Positions 1-12,730 of a stretch of DNA of 64,000 nucleotides are shown here, piece after piece. Numbering within the stretch: the first letter of the stretch is position 1; every line of letters begins with the position of its first letter. Source of the stretch: Sphingomonas phyllosphaerae (lineage in GTDB: Bacteria; Pseudomonadota; Alphaproteobacteria; Sphingomonadales; Sphingomonadaceae); the NCBI RefSeq assembly GCF_029623345.1, contig NZ_JAPYKH010000003.1, positions 238,584 through 302,583 of the forward strand. The letters are read 5' to 3'. Made by a program: the position numbers and the translations under genes. The notes beneath the pieces were generated by a model. That model was given only the letters and a program-made list of their open reading frames with translations. It searched no databases and was not told the DNA's origin.

Positions 1-1
1 G

Positions 2-1549
<1,548 letters not shown>

Positions 1550-1576
1550 TTTACGTTAACACGACGTAACTTACTG

Positions 1577-1605
1577 CCGCCGCGTCCTGTCCCGGGGCGC
1601 GGCGG
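1577..1605 (+). terminator. Probable lon terminator hairpin
   Basis: CCGCCGCG (1577-1584) pairs perfectly with CGCGGCGG (1598-1605) around a 13-nt loop and is followed by TTTC, 28 bases after the lon stop. The T-run is short, so efficiency is uncertain. Confidence 0.45.
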
Positions 1606-1611
1606 TTTCAA

Positions 1612-1640
1612 TTGACTTGACGCCGACCGCGCGCCTTATT
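1612..1640 (+). promoter_or_regulatory. Possible hupB promoter
   Basis: TTGACT (1612-1617) and CTTATT (1635-1640) are separated by 17 bases, about 70 bases upstream of the hupB start. The -35 is good and the -10 is weak. Alphaproteobacterial promoters are poorly predicted by eye, so this is only a candidate. Confidence 0.25.
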
Positions 1641-1709
1641 GGACGGATGCGGGCCACGCTCCGCGAATCCATCACGAATGCGTAACGGTAAGGGACGGGG
1701 TCTTCTCGC

Positions 1710-1982
1710 ATGAATAAACAAGAATTGATCGCGCAGGTCGCGACGGCGGCCGGGCTCGGCAAGAGCGAGGCGAGCCGCGCGGTCGAGGCGGTGTTCGACG
1801 CGATCTCGACGAGCCTGAAGAAGGGAGACGAGGTGCGCCTGGTCGGCTTTGGCACCTTCGCGGTCAGTCGTCGCAAGGCGTCGACGGGGCGCAACCCGCG
1901 CACCGGTGAGCCGATGACGATCAAGGCCTCGAGCCAGCCCAAGTTCAAGGCGGGCAAGGTGCTCAAGGACTCGCTCAATTAA
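1710..1982 (+). CDS. hupB: DNA-binding protein HU (HU-beta type)
   Basis: Small nucleoid protein, 90 residues, the normal length for HU. It dimerises and bends DNA without sequence specificity. The N-terminal helices begin MNKQELIAQVA and the DNA-gripping beta arm contains the diagnostic GRNPRTGE with the intercalating proline at about residue 63. It lies 160 bases after lon and just before tRNA-Val and probably has its own promoter. HU rather than IHF because of its length and the start MNKQEL. Confidence 0.95.
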   Translation: MNKQELIAQVATAAGLGKSEASRAVEAVFDAISTSLKKGDEVRLVGFGTFAVSRRKASTGRNPRTGEPMTIKASSQPKFKAGKVLKDSLN

Positions 1983-2034
1983 GTGCTGGACAGGGCTGGC
2001 GCGCTCCCGTAGGTGCGCCGCTCCCGACGCGGAT

Positions 2035-2109
2035 GGGCGCGTAGCTCAGCGGTAGAGCACACCCTTCACACGGGTGGGGTCACAGGTTCAATCCCTGTCG
2101 CGCCCACCA
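2035..2109 (+). tRNA. tRNA-Val (anticodon CAC)
   Basis: A complete cloverleaf can be drawn: acceptor GGGCGCG/CGCGCCC, D stem GCTC/GAGC, anticodon stem CACCC/GGGTG with loop TTCACAC (anticodon CAC, reading GUG), T arm ACAGG-TTCAATC-CCTGT, discriminator A, and an encoded CCA at 2107-2109. Confidence 0.96.
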
Positions 2110-2544
2110 TCCGACCGGCCCGAACGCCCCGCTCGTCCCAGTGACCGGCGGGGGCTTCTCTTATGTGCCGGGGACGGTCGCGCGCTCCCTCAGACGGCGC
2201 GCTCCCGCGCAAGCAGGATCCCAGCATTCGGACTCGTGTCGATCGCGGCTCCGTTTTCCCGCGGGCGCAGGGACACGGTCCATCTGTGTCTCGTGAGCCG
2301 ACGATCACAGGCTGGCGCTGGAGTAGACGCGCTCCGGCCGCTCGCGCATTGACAAGTCCCAGATCGGGGCACTGACGCGTCTGTCATGTAAGCGTAACTG
2401 AAACGACGCCGAAACGTCTCGGAAGACTCATTCAGCTGTCATCGAGCGGGCCTAGCGGCGCTGCTCAGGGAGCGAGCGGGCGCACATGGTTCGACTCGCC
2501 GCACCGAGCCCCAAAGCGGGGCTCGTCCTAACAGGGAGTGAGTC
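2110..2544. other. 435-base intergenic region upstream of the lipoprotein gene
   Basis: No convincing gene. Short ORFs here either run through the tRNA or have no recognisable domain. The right half holds a Pho-box-like element (2381-2398) and a second isolated CTGTCAT at 2436-2442. The last bases before 2545 contain a GGGAGTG ribosome-binding site. Confidence 0.6.
2381..2398 (+). promoter_or_regulatory. Pho-box-like element (candidate PhoB site)
   Basis: CTGTCAT (2381-2387), a 4-base spacer GTAA, then GCGTAAC (2392-2398): two heptamers in direct orientation with the 11-base period of PhoB boxes. The first half matches CTGTCAT exactly, the second 4-5 of 7. It lies about 147 bases upstream of the lipoprotein start. 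Phosphate control is an inference. Confidence 0.45.
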
Positions 2545-4167
2545 ATGGTCAGCTTCAGCCGTCGCAGCAAGTTCCTGCTGGCGACCTCCGCCACGTTGTT
2601 CCTCGCCTCGTGCGGAGCGGACGATGTCGCCTCGCCGGGCGCCGGCAGCCTGCCGATCACGATCGTCCAGCCCGCCCCGACCCCGACGCCGACCGGCACG
2701 CCGACCCCGACGGCCCTGACCAACGCGCAGATCGCGCTGGCCACGACGCAGTCGGGCGTGACTGTCACCGCCGACGAGCAGGTTGCGATCCTCAACGCCG
2801 GGCAGAACAACAATCTGCAGGGTTTCGGCAGCACGCTGAGCGGTGTCTACCCGGTCAGCGGCGCCTCGCTGGCGACCGCGAGCAACCCGCAGACGGTGCT
2901 CGGCAATACCAGCTTCATCCAGAACACGAGCTTTGTCGGCGCGCTCAGCGGACCCAACGACGCGGCCTTCTCGGGCTGGACCTGCAGCTCGACCGCGGCG
3001 AGCTTCCTGAATAGCAGCAACTGCACCGCAGTGCCCTCGATCGGCAGCGGGACGCCCGCCGCCTCGTGCCCGACCGGGTTGACCGACGACGGTGTGAACT
3101 CGTCGACGGCGCCGACCTTCCGCTATTGCCGCCTGCCGCAGATCATCACCGCGGACCTGACGCTCGCCAAGATCCCCGGCCTGGTCTATCGCTTCCGCGG
3201 CCAGACTGAGGTCGGCGACGTCAGCAGCGCCACCGGGGTCACGCTGACGATCGCGCCGGGTGTCGTGCTCGCCGCCGACTCGTCCGAAGCAACGAACGAC
3301 CTGCTGCTGGTCAATCGCGGCAGCCGGCTCAACGCGGTCGGCACCGCTGATGCGCCGATCATCTTCACCGCGCAGCAGAACCTCGCCAACAATGGCGTGT
3401 CGGACGCGACCCAGGGTCTCTGGGGTGGCGTGATCCTGCTCGGTCGCGCGCCGACCGCGGTCTGCGCCGCCGGCACCGGCCCGAACGATGCCAACGGCAG
3501 CTCGGCGACCTGCCAGCAGGCGATCGAGGGCGTCACCGGCCGCTTCTACGGCGGCTCCAACCAGGCCGACAGCTCGGGCACGCTCCAGTACGTCCAGATC
3601 CGCTACACCGGCATCGCGATCAGCGAGGGTAACGAGCTCCAGGGCCTGACGCTCGGCGGCACCGGCTCGGGCACGACGATCGACCACGTGCAGAGCCACA
3701 ATTCGTCGGACGACGGCGTCGAGATCTTCGGCGGCGCCACCAACCTGAAGTATTTCGTCGTGACCGGCGCCGACGACGACGGGTTCGACGTCGACAACGG
3801 CTGGCGCGGCTTCATGCAGTTCATCATCGCCGCGCAGAAGGCCTCCGGCTCGACGGCCGACTCGTTCGCGACCGAGATCGACTCGAACGGGGCCGAGGAC
3901 CTGCTGCCGCGCACCTACGGCCGCTACGCCAACTTCACCTTCATCCAGACCAACTCGGCCCCGGCCGCGATCCGCCTGCGCGGCGGCGCGGACTTCGCCT
4001 TCGTCAACGGCGTGGTGAAGTCGGCGGCCGGTGCGGCGTGTGTCAACATCATCGCCGGCGCCGGCGACGGGGCGACGCGCACCACGATCCGCGCCGCCGA
4101 CAGCGCGCTCCAGGACGTCGGGCCGCCGACCTTCAACTCGGTCTACTTCCAGTGCCAGGGCCGCTGA
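2545..4167 (+). CDS. Predicted outer-membrane-associated lipoprotein, TBDR partner
   Basis: 540 residues. The N-terminus is a lipoprotein signal with a positively charged MVSFSRRSK, a hydrophobic stretch and lipobox LASC (Cys23). Next comes a Thr/Pro-rich spacer, about residues 48-64 (TPTPTGTPTPT). The rest is rich in Gly, Asp, Ser and Asn and contains repeated short strands (LQYVQIRYTG, DHVQSHNSSDDGVEIFGG, KYFVVTGADDDGFDV), suggesting a beta-helical or beta-solenoid fold. The TBDR gene starts 96 bases downstream on the same strand, so the two probably work together, with the lipoprotein as a surface or periplasmic binding partner. Similar lipoprotein-receptor pairs occur in other gram-negative bacteria. 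No enzymatic motif was recognised. The ATG is preceded by GGGAGTG. Confidence 0.75.
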   Translation: MVSFSRRSKFLLATSATLFLASCGADDVASPGAGSLPITIVQPAPTPTPTGTPTPTALTNAQIALATTQSGVTVTADEQVAILNAGQNNNLQGFGSTLSGVYPVSGASLATASNPQTVLGNTSFIQNTSFVGALSGPNDAAFSGWTCSSTAASFLNSSNCTAVPSIGSGTPAASCPTGLTDDGVNSSTAPTFRYCRLPQIITADLTLAKIPGLVYRFRGQTEVGDVSSATGVTLTIAPGVVLAADSSEATNDLLLVNRGSRLNAVGTADAPIIFTAQQNLANNGVSDATQGLWGGVILLGRAPTAVCAAGTGPNDANGSSATCQQAIEGVTGRFYGGSNQADSSGTLQYVQIRYTGIAISEGNELQGLTLGGTGSGTTIDHVQSHNSSDDGVEIFGGATNLKYFVVTGADDDGFDVDNGWRGFMQFIIAAQKASGSTADSFATEIDSNGAEDLLPRTYGRYANFTFIQTNSAPAAIRLRGGADFAFVNGVVKSAAGAACVNIIAGAGDGATRTTIRAADSALQDVGPPTFNSVYFQCQGR

Positions 4168-4263
4168 GGCGCCACCAGCCCTCGTGATGCTCGGCGGAGC
4201 CCGGGGAGCGCCTCGCAGCGCCGCCCCGGGCCCGCTCATAGAAAAAGACTGGAACCTTCCGCC

Positions 4264-7122
4264 ATGCGCCAGCGCACCTATGCCTCGCTCCTTCTCCTGA
4301 CGACCACCTTGGTCGCCCCCGCGGCGCTGGCGCAGGTCGCGCCGCAGACCGGCGCGCCGACCACGTCGTCGCCCGCCGGCCCACCGCCGACGAGCACGAC
4401 CACCAATCCCGACGCCGCCCCGACGACGCAGGATCAGGCGACCGCTACCGCGACGCCCGGCGCCGAGCAGAGCACCGACACCGCAGCCGACGAGCCCCAG
4501 GCCGAGGTCTCCGCGCCGGGCCTCGACGCCAGCGGCGGCGGCGACATCGTCGTCGTCGGGCGCAACATTCCCAACACGATCCGCGCCACCGCGCAGGTCG
4601 TCAGCGTCCTCTCCAGCGCCGACATCGCCCGCACCGGCGAGGGCGATATCGCCGGTGCGCTAACGCGCGTCACCGGCCTGTCGGTGGTCGGCAACGGCTA
4701 TGTCTTCGTTCGCGGCCTGGGCGACCGCTACTCCTCGGCCCTGCTCAACGGCTCGCCGCTGCCCAGCCCCGAGCCGCTGCGCCGCACCGTTCCGCTCGAC
4801 ATCTTCCCGACCACGGTGGTCGGCTCGGCGTTGGTGCAGAAGACCTATTCCGCCAATTACCCCGGCGAGTTCGGCGGCGGCGTCATCAATCTGACGACCA
4901 AGGCCATCCCCGACGAAAACTTCTTCACCGTCGGCGCCTCGGGCGGGATCGACACCGAGTCGACCGGAAAGCTCGGTTATACTTATTTCGGCTCCAAGAC
5001 CGACTGGCTCGGCTATGACGGCGGCGAGCGCAACGTCCCCGACTTCATCAAGCAGGCGCCCACCGGCAACGGCGTGATCCCGAGCGCGCAGGTGCTTCAG
5101 CTCTCCAACGCTCGGACCACGTTGCTCCAGCGCACCACCGATACGCCCGCCAATTACTCCGGCAGCATGGACCTGGGCGTCACCGGCGATATCGGCGCGA
5201 CCCGCGTCGGGCTGATCGGCAGCCTCGGTGTGTCGAACACCTGGCGCACGCGCGACGCGACGCAGCAGGACACGGTCAGCGTCGACGGCACGCTGCGCAA
5301 CGACTTCCACACCGTGATCACCGACAATCGCGCGGTCGTGAACGGCCTGCTCGGTCTCGGCGCCGAGTTCGGTGAGAACAAGGTGCGCTGGACCAATGTC
5401 TACATCCACGACACGCTCAAGCAGGGCCGCGCCTCGGGCGCGACCGTGTACAACAACTCGAGCGGCAACCCGCTGTTCCAGCAGAACACCAACTGGTTCG
5501 AGCGCAAGCTGATCGAGACTCAGCTGGTGGGCGAGTTCAAGCCGGTCACCGATCTGTCGATCGATGTGCGTGGCGCCTATGCTAACACGAAGCGCAACTC
5601 GCCCTATGAGCGCCAATTCATCTATCTCTGCAACACCAGCCTGACCGACCAGACCGGCGACGTACCGGTCAGCGACCGTGGGCTCAACTGCCCGGGCGCG
5701 TGGCAGGCGACCAACGCGTTCGACCGCTTCGCCACGGTGGTGTTCAGCGAGCTCAACGAGAATCTCTACTCGGGCCAAGCCGACGTCGCCTACAAGATCC
5801 CGGGCGAGCGCCCGATGACGGTGTCGGCGGGTTATTACTTCTCGCAGAACGACCGCACCTCGACGCGGCTGCCGTTCGTCTATCAGACCGCAACCGGCGG
5901 CGCGATCCCGTTCCCGTGCAATCTGCTGCGCCCAGACTATCTGCTCTCGCCCGACGTGGTGAACGGCTGCCCGACGCCGATCTCGGGCAACCCGGCGGAC
6001 ACGGCAGTGCAGCTGCGCTTCGACGCGGGGCAGAACGGTTCGTATGAATATGACGCGCTGCTGCGCGTCCACGCCGGCTACGCCCAGGTCGAGGCGGAGG
6101 CGCTCGACGGGCTGCGCGCGATCATCGGCGTCCGCTACGAGACCGCGACGCAGCGCGTCACCCCGATCAACGCCACCTCGACCCGGCTGAAGAACGACTA
6201 TTTCCTGCCGGCGGCGACGCTCACCTGGAACTTTGCCAGCAACCAGCAGCTGCGCCTCGCGGCCTCCAAGACGATCGCGCGGCCGCAGTTCCGCGAGCTG
6301 GCGCCGCAAGCGTTCCGCGACTTCGAGTCGGACCGCCTGTTCTTCGGAAACCCGCGGCTCAAGGACTCGGAATTGTACAATCTCGAGGCGCGCTACGAGT
6401 GGTTCTTCGCGCGCGACCAGCGGATCACGTTGGCCGGCTTCTACAAGCGGATCGACAATCCGATCGAGCAGGTCGGCTTCTTTCCGACGCCCGACGCGCG
6501 GCTCCAGACCGGCTTCACCAACCTGCCCACGGCTAAGCTGTACGGCGCCGAGGTCGAGGCGCAGAAGTACGTCCCGCTAGACTTCCTCTCGGCGGGCATG
6601 GCGGGCAAGCGCGCGGTGCTGATCGCCAATTATACCTGGACCCACTCGGCAATCACCGCCGACGGCAGTTGCGTGCCCGGCGTGCTCGAGGGAACGACGC
6701 TGGGCGGCTGCCAGGCCAACTTCGCGCCGGCGCGTGCGCTATTCCGCGACGGCGCGCCACTCACCGGCCAGTCGGACCATCTCGTCAACCTGCAGCTCGG
6801 CTATGAGGACACCGAGAACGGCACCCAGGCGACCTTGTTGTTCAACTATGCCAGCGAGCGCGTCACCAATCGCGGCCCGTCCTTGCTCGACGGATCGGGC
6901 TTCCAGCCCGATATCATCGAGAAGCCTGGCATCCGGGTGGATTTTGTGATGCGCCAGCAGGTGCAGCTGGTCGGGCAGAAGGTCGAGATCAAGGCCGAGG
7001 CGCGCAATCTAACGGGAACGCGTTACCAGGAGTTCCAGACCTTCGACGGCGGCAATCGGGTCGATATCAACCGCTACCGGCTGGGTCGGCTGTTCACGCT
7101 CGGCGCCAGCGTGAGCTTCTGA
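4264..7122 (+). CDS. TonB-dependent outer membrane receptor (paired with lipoprotein)
   Basis: 952 residues. Signal peptide 1-23 (ending APAALA), then an unusually long Thr/Pro/Ala linker to about residue 92, a TonB-box-like DIVVVGR, a plug domain and a 22-strand-type barrel ending in RLFTLGASVSF with a C-terminal Phe. The plug contains RGLGDRYSSALLNG and NYPGEFGGGVINL, typical of one receptor subgroup that often has a lipoprotein partner. Substrate is unknown; the Pho-box-like site upstream of the pair suggests a phosphorus compound, which is an inference. No distinct promoter was seen in the 96-base gap, so co-transcription with the lipoprotein is likely. Confidence 0.9.
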   Translation: MRQRTYASLLLLTTTLVAPAALAQVAPQTGAPTTSSPAGPPPTSTTTNPDAAPTTQDQATATATPGAEQSTDTAADEPQAEVSAPGLDASGGGDIVVVGRNIPNTIRATAQVVSVLSSADIARTGEGDIAGALTRVTGLSVVGNGYVFVRGLGDRYSSALLNGSPLPSPEPLRRTVPLDIFPTTVVGSALVQKTYSANYPGEFGGGVINLTTKAIPDENFFTVGASGGIDTESTGKLGYTYFGSKTDWLGYDGGERNVPDFIKQAPTGNGVIPSAQVLQLSNARTTLLQRTTDTPANYSGSMDLGVTGDIGATRVGLIGSLGVSNTWRTRDATQQDTVSVDGTLRNDFHTVITDNRAVVNGLLGLGAEFGENKVRWTNVYIHDTLKQGRASGATVYNNSSGNPLFQQNTNWFERKLIETQLVGEFKPVTDLSIDVRGAYANTKRNSPYERQFIYLCNTSLTDQTGDVPVSDRGLNCPGAWQATNAFDRFATVVFSELNENLYSGQADVAYKIPGERPMTVSAGYYFSQNDRTSTRLPFVYQTATGGAIPFPCNLLRPDYLLSPDVVNGCPTPISGNPADTAVQLRFDAGQNGSYEYDALLRVHAGYAQVEAEALDGLRAIIGVRYETATQRVTPINATSTRLKNDYFLPAATLTWNFASNQQLRLAASKTIARPQFRELAPQAFRDFESDRLFFGNPRLKDSELYNLEARYEWFFARDQRITLAGFYKRIDNPIEQVGFFPTPDARLQTGFTNLPTAKLYGAEVEAQKYVPLDFLSAGMAGKRAVLIANYTWTHSAITADGSCVPGVLEGTTLGGCQANFAPARALFRDGAPLTGQSDHLVNLQLGYEDTENGTQATLLFNYASERVTNRGPSLLDGSGFQPDIIEKPGIRVDFVMRQQVQLVGQKVEIKAEARNLTGTRYQEFQTFDGGNRVDINRYRLGRLFTLGASVSF

Positions 7123-7162
7123 TCGGTCGTGGCGGCCAGCGGAAACAAATGCCGGTCGCCCG

Positions 7163-7789
7163 TTAGATCCAGGGCCGCTCGCGAAACCATTTGGTGATGA
7201 CGTATTTGACCCCGGCGCGCACCTTCATGCCGTGGTGGAGCGTGGCGGGGTTGGGGGTGTCGTCGGCACGGCGGTTGTTCCAGCAGACCAGTTTACCCGG
7301 CTCGGGCTGGATCGTCTTGTCGATGGCCTTGAACCGCGTGGCGCCGCCCGCCTCGGGAGCGTTAAGATAGACCATCATCGTCCAGGTGCGATTGCCCGCG
7401 ACGCTGCAGAAGCGCGCGAAATCGGTACCGGTCGGCTCGAAATAATCGGTGTGCGCCTTGAACTCCTGTCCGACCGCGTAGCGCTGCCCCTGTAGCGGCT
7501 CGCCGTGGCGTGGATCGAGGCCGGCGAAGGCGGCCAGCCGTCGGTTGACCGCGGCGACGAGCGGGTCATCGTCGCGCAGGTCGCAGGTCTCGCTGGTGCG
7601 GAAGGCGTTGTCGCCGTTCGGGTCCGCGATGGTGGAGGGTCGCCGATCTGTGTCAATCAGAGCGGTCAGTGCGGCACACTCGTCGGGACTTAGAAAGTCT
7701 CGCCGAATGAACAAGGTCAGCTTGGGGGACGGGACACGCTGGATCAGCGGCTGCGCACTCAATCGCGCAATTACGGGGTCGGTCGCCAT
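7163..7789 (-). CDS. 2-oxoglutarate/Fe(II) oxygenase, prolyl 4-hydroxylase type
   Basis: 208 residues from the ATG at 7789 (an in-frame ATG nine codons further upstream is possible). The C-terminal double-stranded beta-helix has the iron triad: H-x-D in FKAHTDYFE and the distal His in TLHHGMKV, followed by GVKYVITKWFRERPW, whose Lys would bind the 2-oxoglutarate carboxylate. This matches the P4H-alpha family; the bacterial substrates are mostly unknown. Convergent with the TBDR upstream and divergent from gspC; no operon partner. Confidence 0.85.
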   Translation of the reverse strand: MATDPVIARLSAQPLIQRVPSPKLTLFIRRDFLSPDECAALTALIDTDRRPSTIADPNGDNAFRTSETCDLRDDDPLVAAVNRRLAAFAGLDPRHGEPLQGQRYAVGQEFKAHTDYFEPTGTDFARFCSVAGNRTWTMMVYLNAPEAGGATRFKAIDKTIQPEPGKLVCWNNRRADDTPNPATLHHGMKVRAGVKYVITKWFRERPWI

Positions 7790-7903
7790 GCGTCTGCTAT
7801 ATCCCACCTGAGGCAAGTCGAACCAGCCACAGAAATATTACACAAGCCGCCGACGCCGATGTAACAGGGTTATCGTGGTGGCGCAGGGAGTTCAGCCGAG
7901 CGC

Positions 7904-8752
7904 ATGCGTTTAAAGTTCGACGCCCGGGCACGGGCGATCCTGCGGCGGTTGCCGGTGGTGAACGCTTACTCGGTCGTCGAGCTGCTGCTGCTCGCCGGGC
8001 TCGCCGTGCAATGCGCCCGGCTGATGTGGGTGATCGTGACTCCGGTGTCGCCGCTCGGCGCCTGGGTGCCTGCCGGCCCGACGATCCCGGTCGATCCCGC
8101 CGGCGTGCTCGGCCGCGTCGATCCCTTCTACCGGGTCAGCGGCGCGCAGGCGCAGGGACCAGCGGTGGTCACTTCGCTTCAGCTGACACTGTTCGGCACG
8201 CGGATGGACGACGCGCAGGCGCGCGGCGCCGCGATCCTGGCGGGGCCGGATGGATTGCAACGCAGCGTCAGCGTCGGCGAGGAGGTCGTGCCCGGTGTGG
8301 TGCTGCGCGGGGTCGCCTTCGACCACGTCACGCTAGAGCGCGGCGGCGCGCGCGAAGACCTGTTCCTCGATCAGTCGACCAAGCCGAGCGCCGAGGTGCC
8401 GCCACCCGGCGCCGCCCCCGCCGCGATGCCCGGCCCGGACCCGCGCGTGGCGCGCGACTCCGACGCGGGCGGCGGCGCCATGTCGCCCGACCGGCTGCGC
8501 ACCGACATCACCGCCATCCCGCAGATCGAGGGCGGCCGCGTGATCGGGCTCACCGTGCGCGGGCAGGGCGGCAACGCCTTCCGTGCCTCGGGGCTGCGCG
8601 ACGGCGATGTTGTCACGCAAGTGGCGGGGCGTCCGGTCTCTGGCCCGGCCGACCTCGACCAGTTCACACGCGAGCGCGCCCCGGGCGGCTCGGTCCCCGT
8701 CACCGTCCAGCGCAACGGCCAGACGGTCGCGCTCGCCATTCCGGTAAAATGA
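7904..8752 (+). CDS. gspC: Type II secretion protein GspC
   Basis: 282 residues. Inner-membrane protein that links the secretin to the inner-membrane platform. One N-terminal membrane helix (about 22-46, VVELLLLAGLAVQCARLMWVIV), a homology region in the periplasm, an Ala/Pro-rich linker (about 165-185) and a C-terminal PDZ domain (GLRDGDVVTQVAGRPVSG), which places it in the PDZ-bearing class of GspC. First gene of the gspC-N operon. Its TGA overlaps the gspD start. Confidence 0.92.
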   Translation: MRLKFDARARAILRRLPVVNAYSVVELLLLAGLAVQCARLMWVIVTPVSPLGAWVPAGPTIPVDPAGVLGRVDPFYRVSGAQAQGPAVVTSLQLTLFGTRMDDAQARGAAILAGPDGLQRSVSVGEEVVPGVVLRGVAFDHVTLERGGAREDLFLDQSTKPSAEVPPPGAAPAAMPGPDPRVARDSDAGGGAMSPDRLRTDITAIPQIEGGRVIGLTVRGQGGNAFRASGLRDGDVVTQVAGRPVSGPADLDQFTRERAPGGSVPVTVQRNGQTVALAIPVK

Positions 8753-10955
8753 TGAAGCGTCCTCACGTTCTCCTCGCCCCTCTCGCGATCGCCGCCGCGG
8801 CGCAGCCCGCGCTCGCGCAGACCACGCTCAACGTGCGCGACGCTGACATCCGCGCCTTCATCGCCGACGCCGCGAAGGTGACCGGGCGCACCTTCATCAT
8901 CGACAATCGCGTCCAGGGGAAGGTGACCGTGGTCACCGACCGGCCACTGTCGCGCTCCGAATATCTGGAAGTGTTCCTTTCGACGCTGCGCGCCAATGGC
9001 CTGGTCGCGGTACCGAGCGCCAACGGCGCTTTCCGCGTCCAGCCGATCGACAATGCGGCGAGCCAGCCGGGACAAGTCGGCGTCGCGGGCGCGCCGCGCA
9101 ACCAGCTCGTAACCGAGATTATCCGGCTGCGCTCGGTCGACGCCGCGCAGGCAGTCGACACCGTTCGCCCGTTGGTCAGCGCGCAAGGGTCGGTGACCGC
9201 CAATCGCGGCGGCAACAGCCTGGTGGTTGTCGACTTCGCAGACAATGTCCGCCGCGTGCGCGAGGTCGTGCGGCGGATCGATTCAGACACGTCGGCGACG
9301 CGCATCATCCCGCTCAAAAACGCGCGGGCGAGCGAGGTCGCGACCGCTCTGCAGGGATTGATCGGCGGAAGCGGCGGCGCCGCGTCTCCCGGCGGGGGCG
9401 CTTCGGCGGTGGCGATCGAGAGTTCCAACGCGGTGGCGCTGCGCGGCGACCCGCAGACCGTCGCACGGCTGGCGGCCCTGGCGCGCGAACTTGACCAGAG
9501 CGCGCGCAACGCCACCGAGATCCGCGTCGTCTTCCTCGAGAATGCCGACGCCAACCAGCTGCTGCCGGTGCTCCAGCAGCTCGTCGGCCAGGCGCCCGAC
9601 GCGATCGAGGAGCAAGCGCTCACCCGCTCCGGGCTCAGCAGCTCGAGCACCGGCTCGACCGGCGTGGGCGCGACGCCGCAGCCCGCGACGCGCTCGCGCC
9701 CGACCCAGTCGACGACGCAGCAGTCGGGCAGCCAGCCGCAGCAGGCCGCGATCACCGGCCAGGGCAATCGTACCGCGGCGGTGGTGACCCGCTACGCCGG
9801 CGCCAACGCGATCGTGATCGCGGCGCCCGCCGACATCCAGCGCCAGCTCGCCGACGTGGTGAAGCAGCTCGACCAGCGCCGCCAGCAGGTGCTGGTCGAG
9901 GCGATCGTCGCCGAAGTGTCGGACTCGACCGTCAACCAGCTCGGCGCGCAGTTCATCCTCGGCAACCTCGACGGCGGCGCCTTCGCGGCGTCGACCTTCA
10001 GCAACTCCGCGCCCAACATCCTCCAGATCGCCGGCGCGATCGGCGCGCGTGAGCTGGCGAGCTCGACCACCACCACGATCGCCAACGGCGTTACCACCAC
10101 CGTAACCAACAATACGCCCTCGGACACGCTGACCCAGTCGGCAATCCAGTCGATCATCGGCTCGTCGGGCGGGTTCGGCGGTTTCGGCGGGCAGATCGGC
10201 AGCACCATCTTCGGTGCGATCATCAACGCGGTGAAGCGGGACAATACGTCGAACCTGCTCCAGGTGCCGCAGATCATGACGATCGACAACCAGGAGGCGC
10301 ACACCCTCGTCGGCCAGGAGATCCCGATCACCACCGGCGAGGCGCTGTCGAACAATTTCGACAACGCTTTCCGCACCACGCAGCGGCAGAATGTCGGCAT
10401 TGGACTGGACGTGCGGCCGCAGGTGAACTCATCGGGCACGATCAAGATGAACCTCCATCTCGAGGTCAGTTCGATCGCGGGGCCGGTGTCGAGCAACAAC
10501 TCCGACCTGATCCTCAACAAGCGTGAGGTCGAAACGGTGCTGACCGTCGACGACGGCGCGATCGGCGTGATCGGCGGGCTGCTCTCCGACGAGGAGCGCC
10601 GCACAATCGAGAAGATCCCGCTGCTTGGTGACATCCCGGTGCTGGGGAATCTCTTCAAGTCGCGCGCCAAAACTCGGTCTAAGACCAACCTGATGATTTT
10701 CATCCGCCCGACCGTGATCCGCAGTGCGGCCGACAACCGCCGCGTCACCGAGCAGCGCTACGGTTATCTCCGCCTCCAGCAGGCGGCGCAGGAACCCCTG
10801 TCCGAGCCCTCAATCGACACCTTGGTGCGGGATTATATGGGCGCCGCGCCGCCGCTGCCGCCGGCGGGCCAACCCGGCAGCATCGAGGACCCGCGCGTGG
10901 CGGTGCCGGTCTATCGCAACTCCACCACCGTCATCCCCGGAGGAGATAGGCGCAA

Positions 10956-10959
<4 letters not shown>
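8749..10959 (+). CDS. gspD: Type II secretion outer-membrane secretin GspD
   Basis: 736 residues from ATG 8749 (a second ATG follows directly at 8752, overlapping the gspC stop). Signal peptide 1-23, N0 domain (NVRDADIRAFIADAAKVTG), then N1-N3 repeats. A Ser/Thr/Gln-rich low-complexity insertion (about residues 300-345) lies in N3. The secretin domain starts near 381 (QQVLVEAIVAEV), with VPQIMTIDNQEAHTLVGQEI and LLGDIPVLGNLFKS before the C-terminus. It forms the outer-membrane pore. The frame is also open far upstream inside gspC, but the signal peptide fixes the start. Confidence 0.95.
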
Positions 10960-12542
<1,583 letters not shown>

Positions 12543-12570
12543 TCCGGCCGGCCGTTCTCTCGCACCACCG

Positions 12571-12667
12571 CCGTCATCCCCGCAGACGCGGGGAACCAGA
12601 TACGCTGACGTGGCGGTTCTGTCACGAAGGTCCGCGCGTCTGGATCCCCGCCTGCGCGGGGATGGCG
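12571..12667. repeat. Palindromic intergenic repeat in the gspE/gspF junction
   Basis: Left arm CCGTCATCCCCGC at 12571-12583 and right arm GCGGGGATGGCGG at 12655-12667 are near-perfect inverted copies. Each arm contains its own smaller hairpin (CCCCGCagacGCGGGG; CCCCGCctgcGCGGGG). It belongs to the same class as the repeats at 14482, 20742, 39531 and 44947. The layout, two inverted hairpins around a short centre, is that of REPIN elements. Confidence 0.8.
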
Positions 12668-12730
12668 GTAGGGGTGGGATGGCTTCCTCATGTTTCGGCG
12701 GCTACCGGCTCCGCGCTTCGGCCCGCCCCC

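Noticed and set aside
2066..2308. Minus-strand ORF of 80 codons ending GATGIEPVTPPV
   Set aside because: The C-terminus is the reverse reading of tRNA-Val, a known source of spurious proteins.
2452..4239. Long minus-strand ORF (595 codons) opposite the lipoprotein gene
   Set aside because: Composition is rich in Arg, Ala and Gly with no domain; it is the usual antisense shadow in high-GC coding DNA, and the plus strand has a clear lipobox protein.
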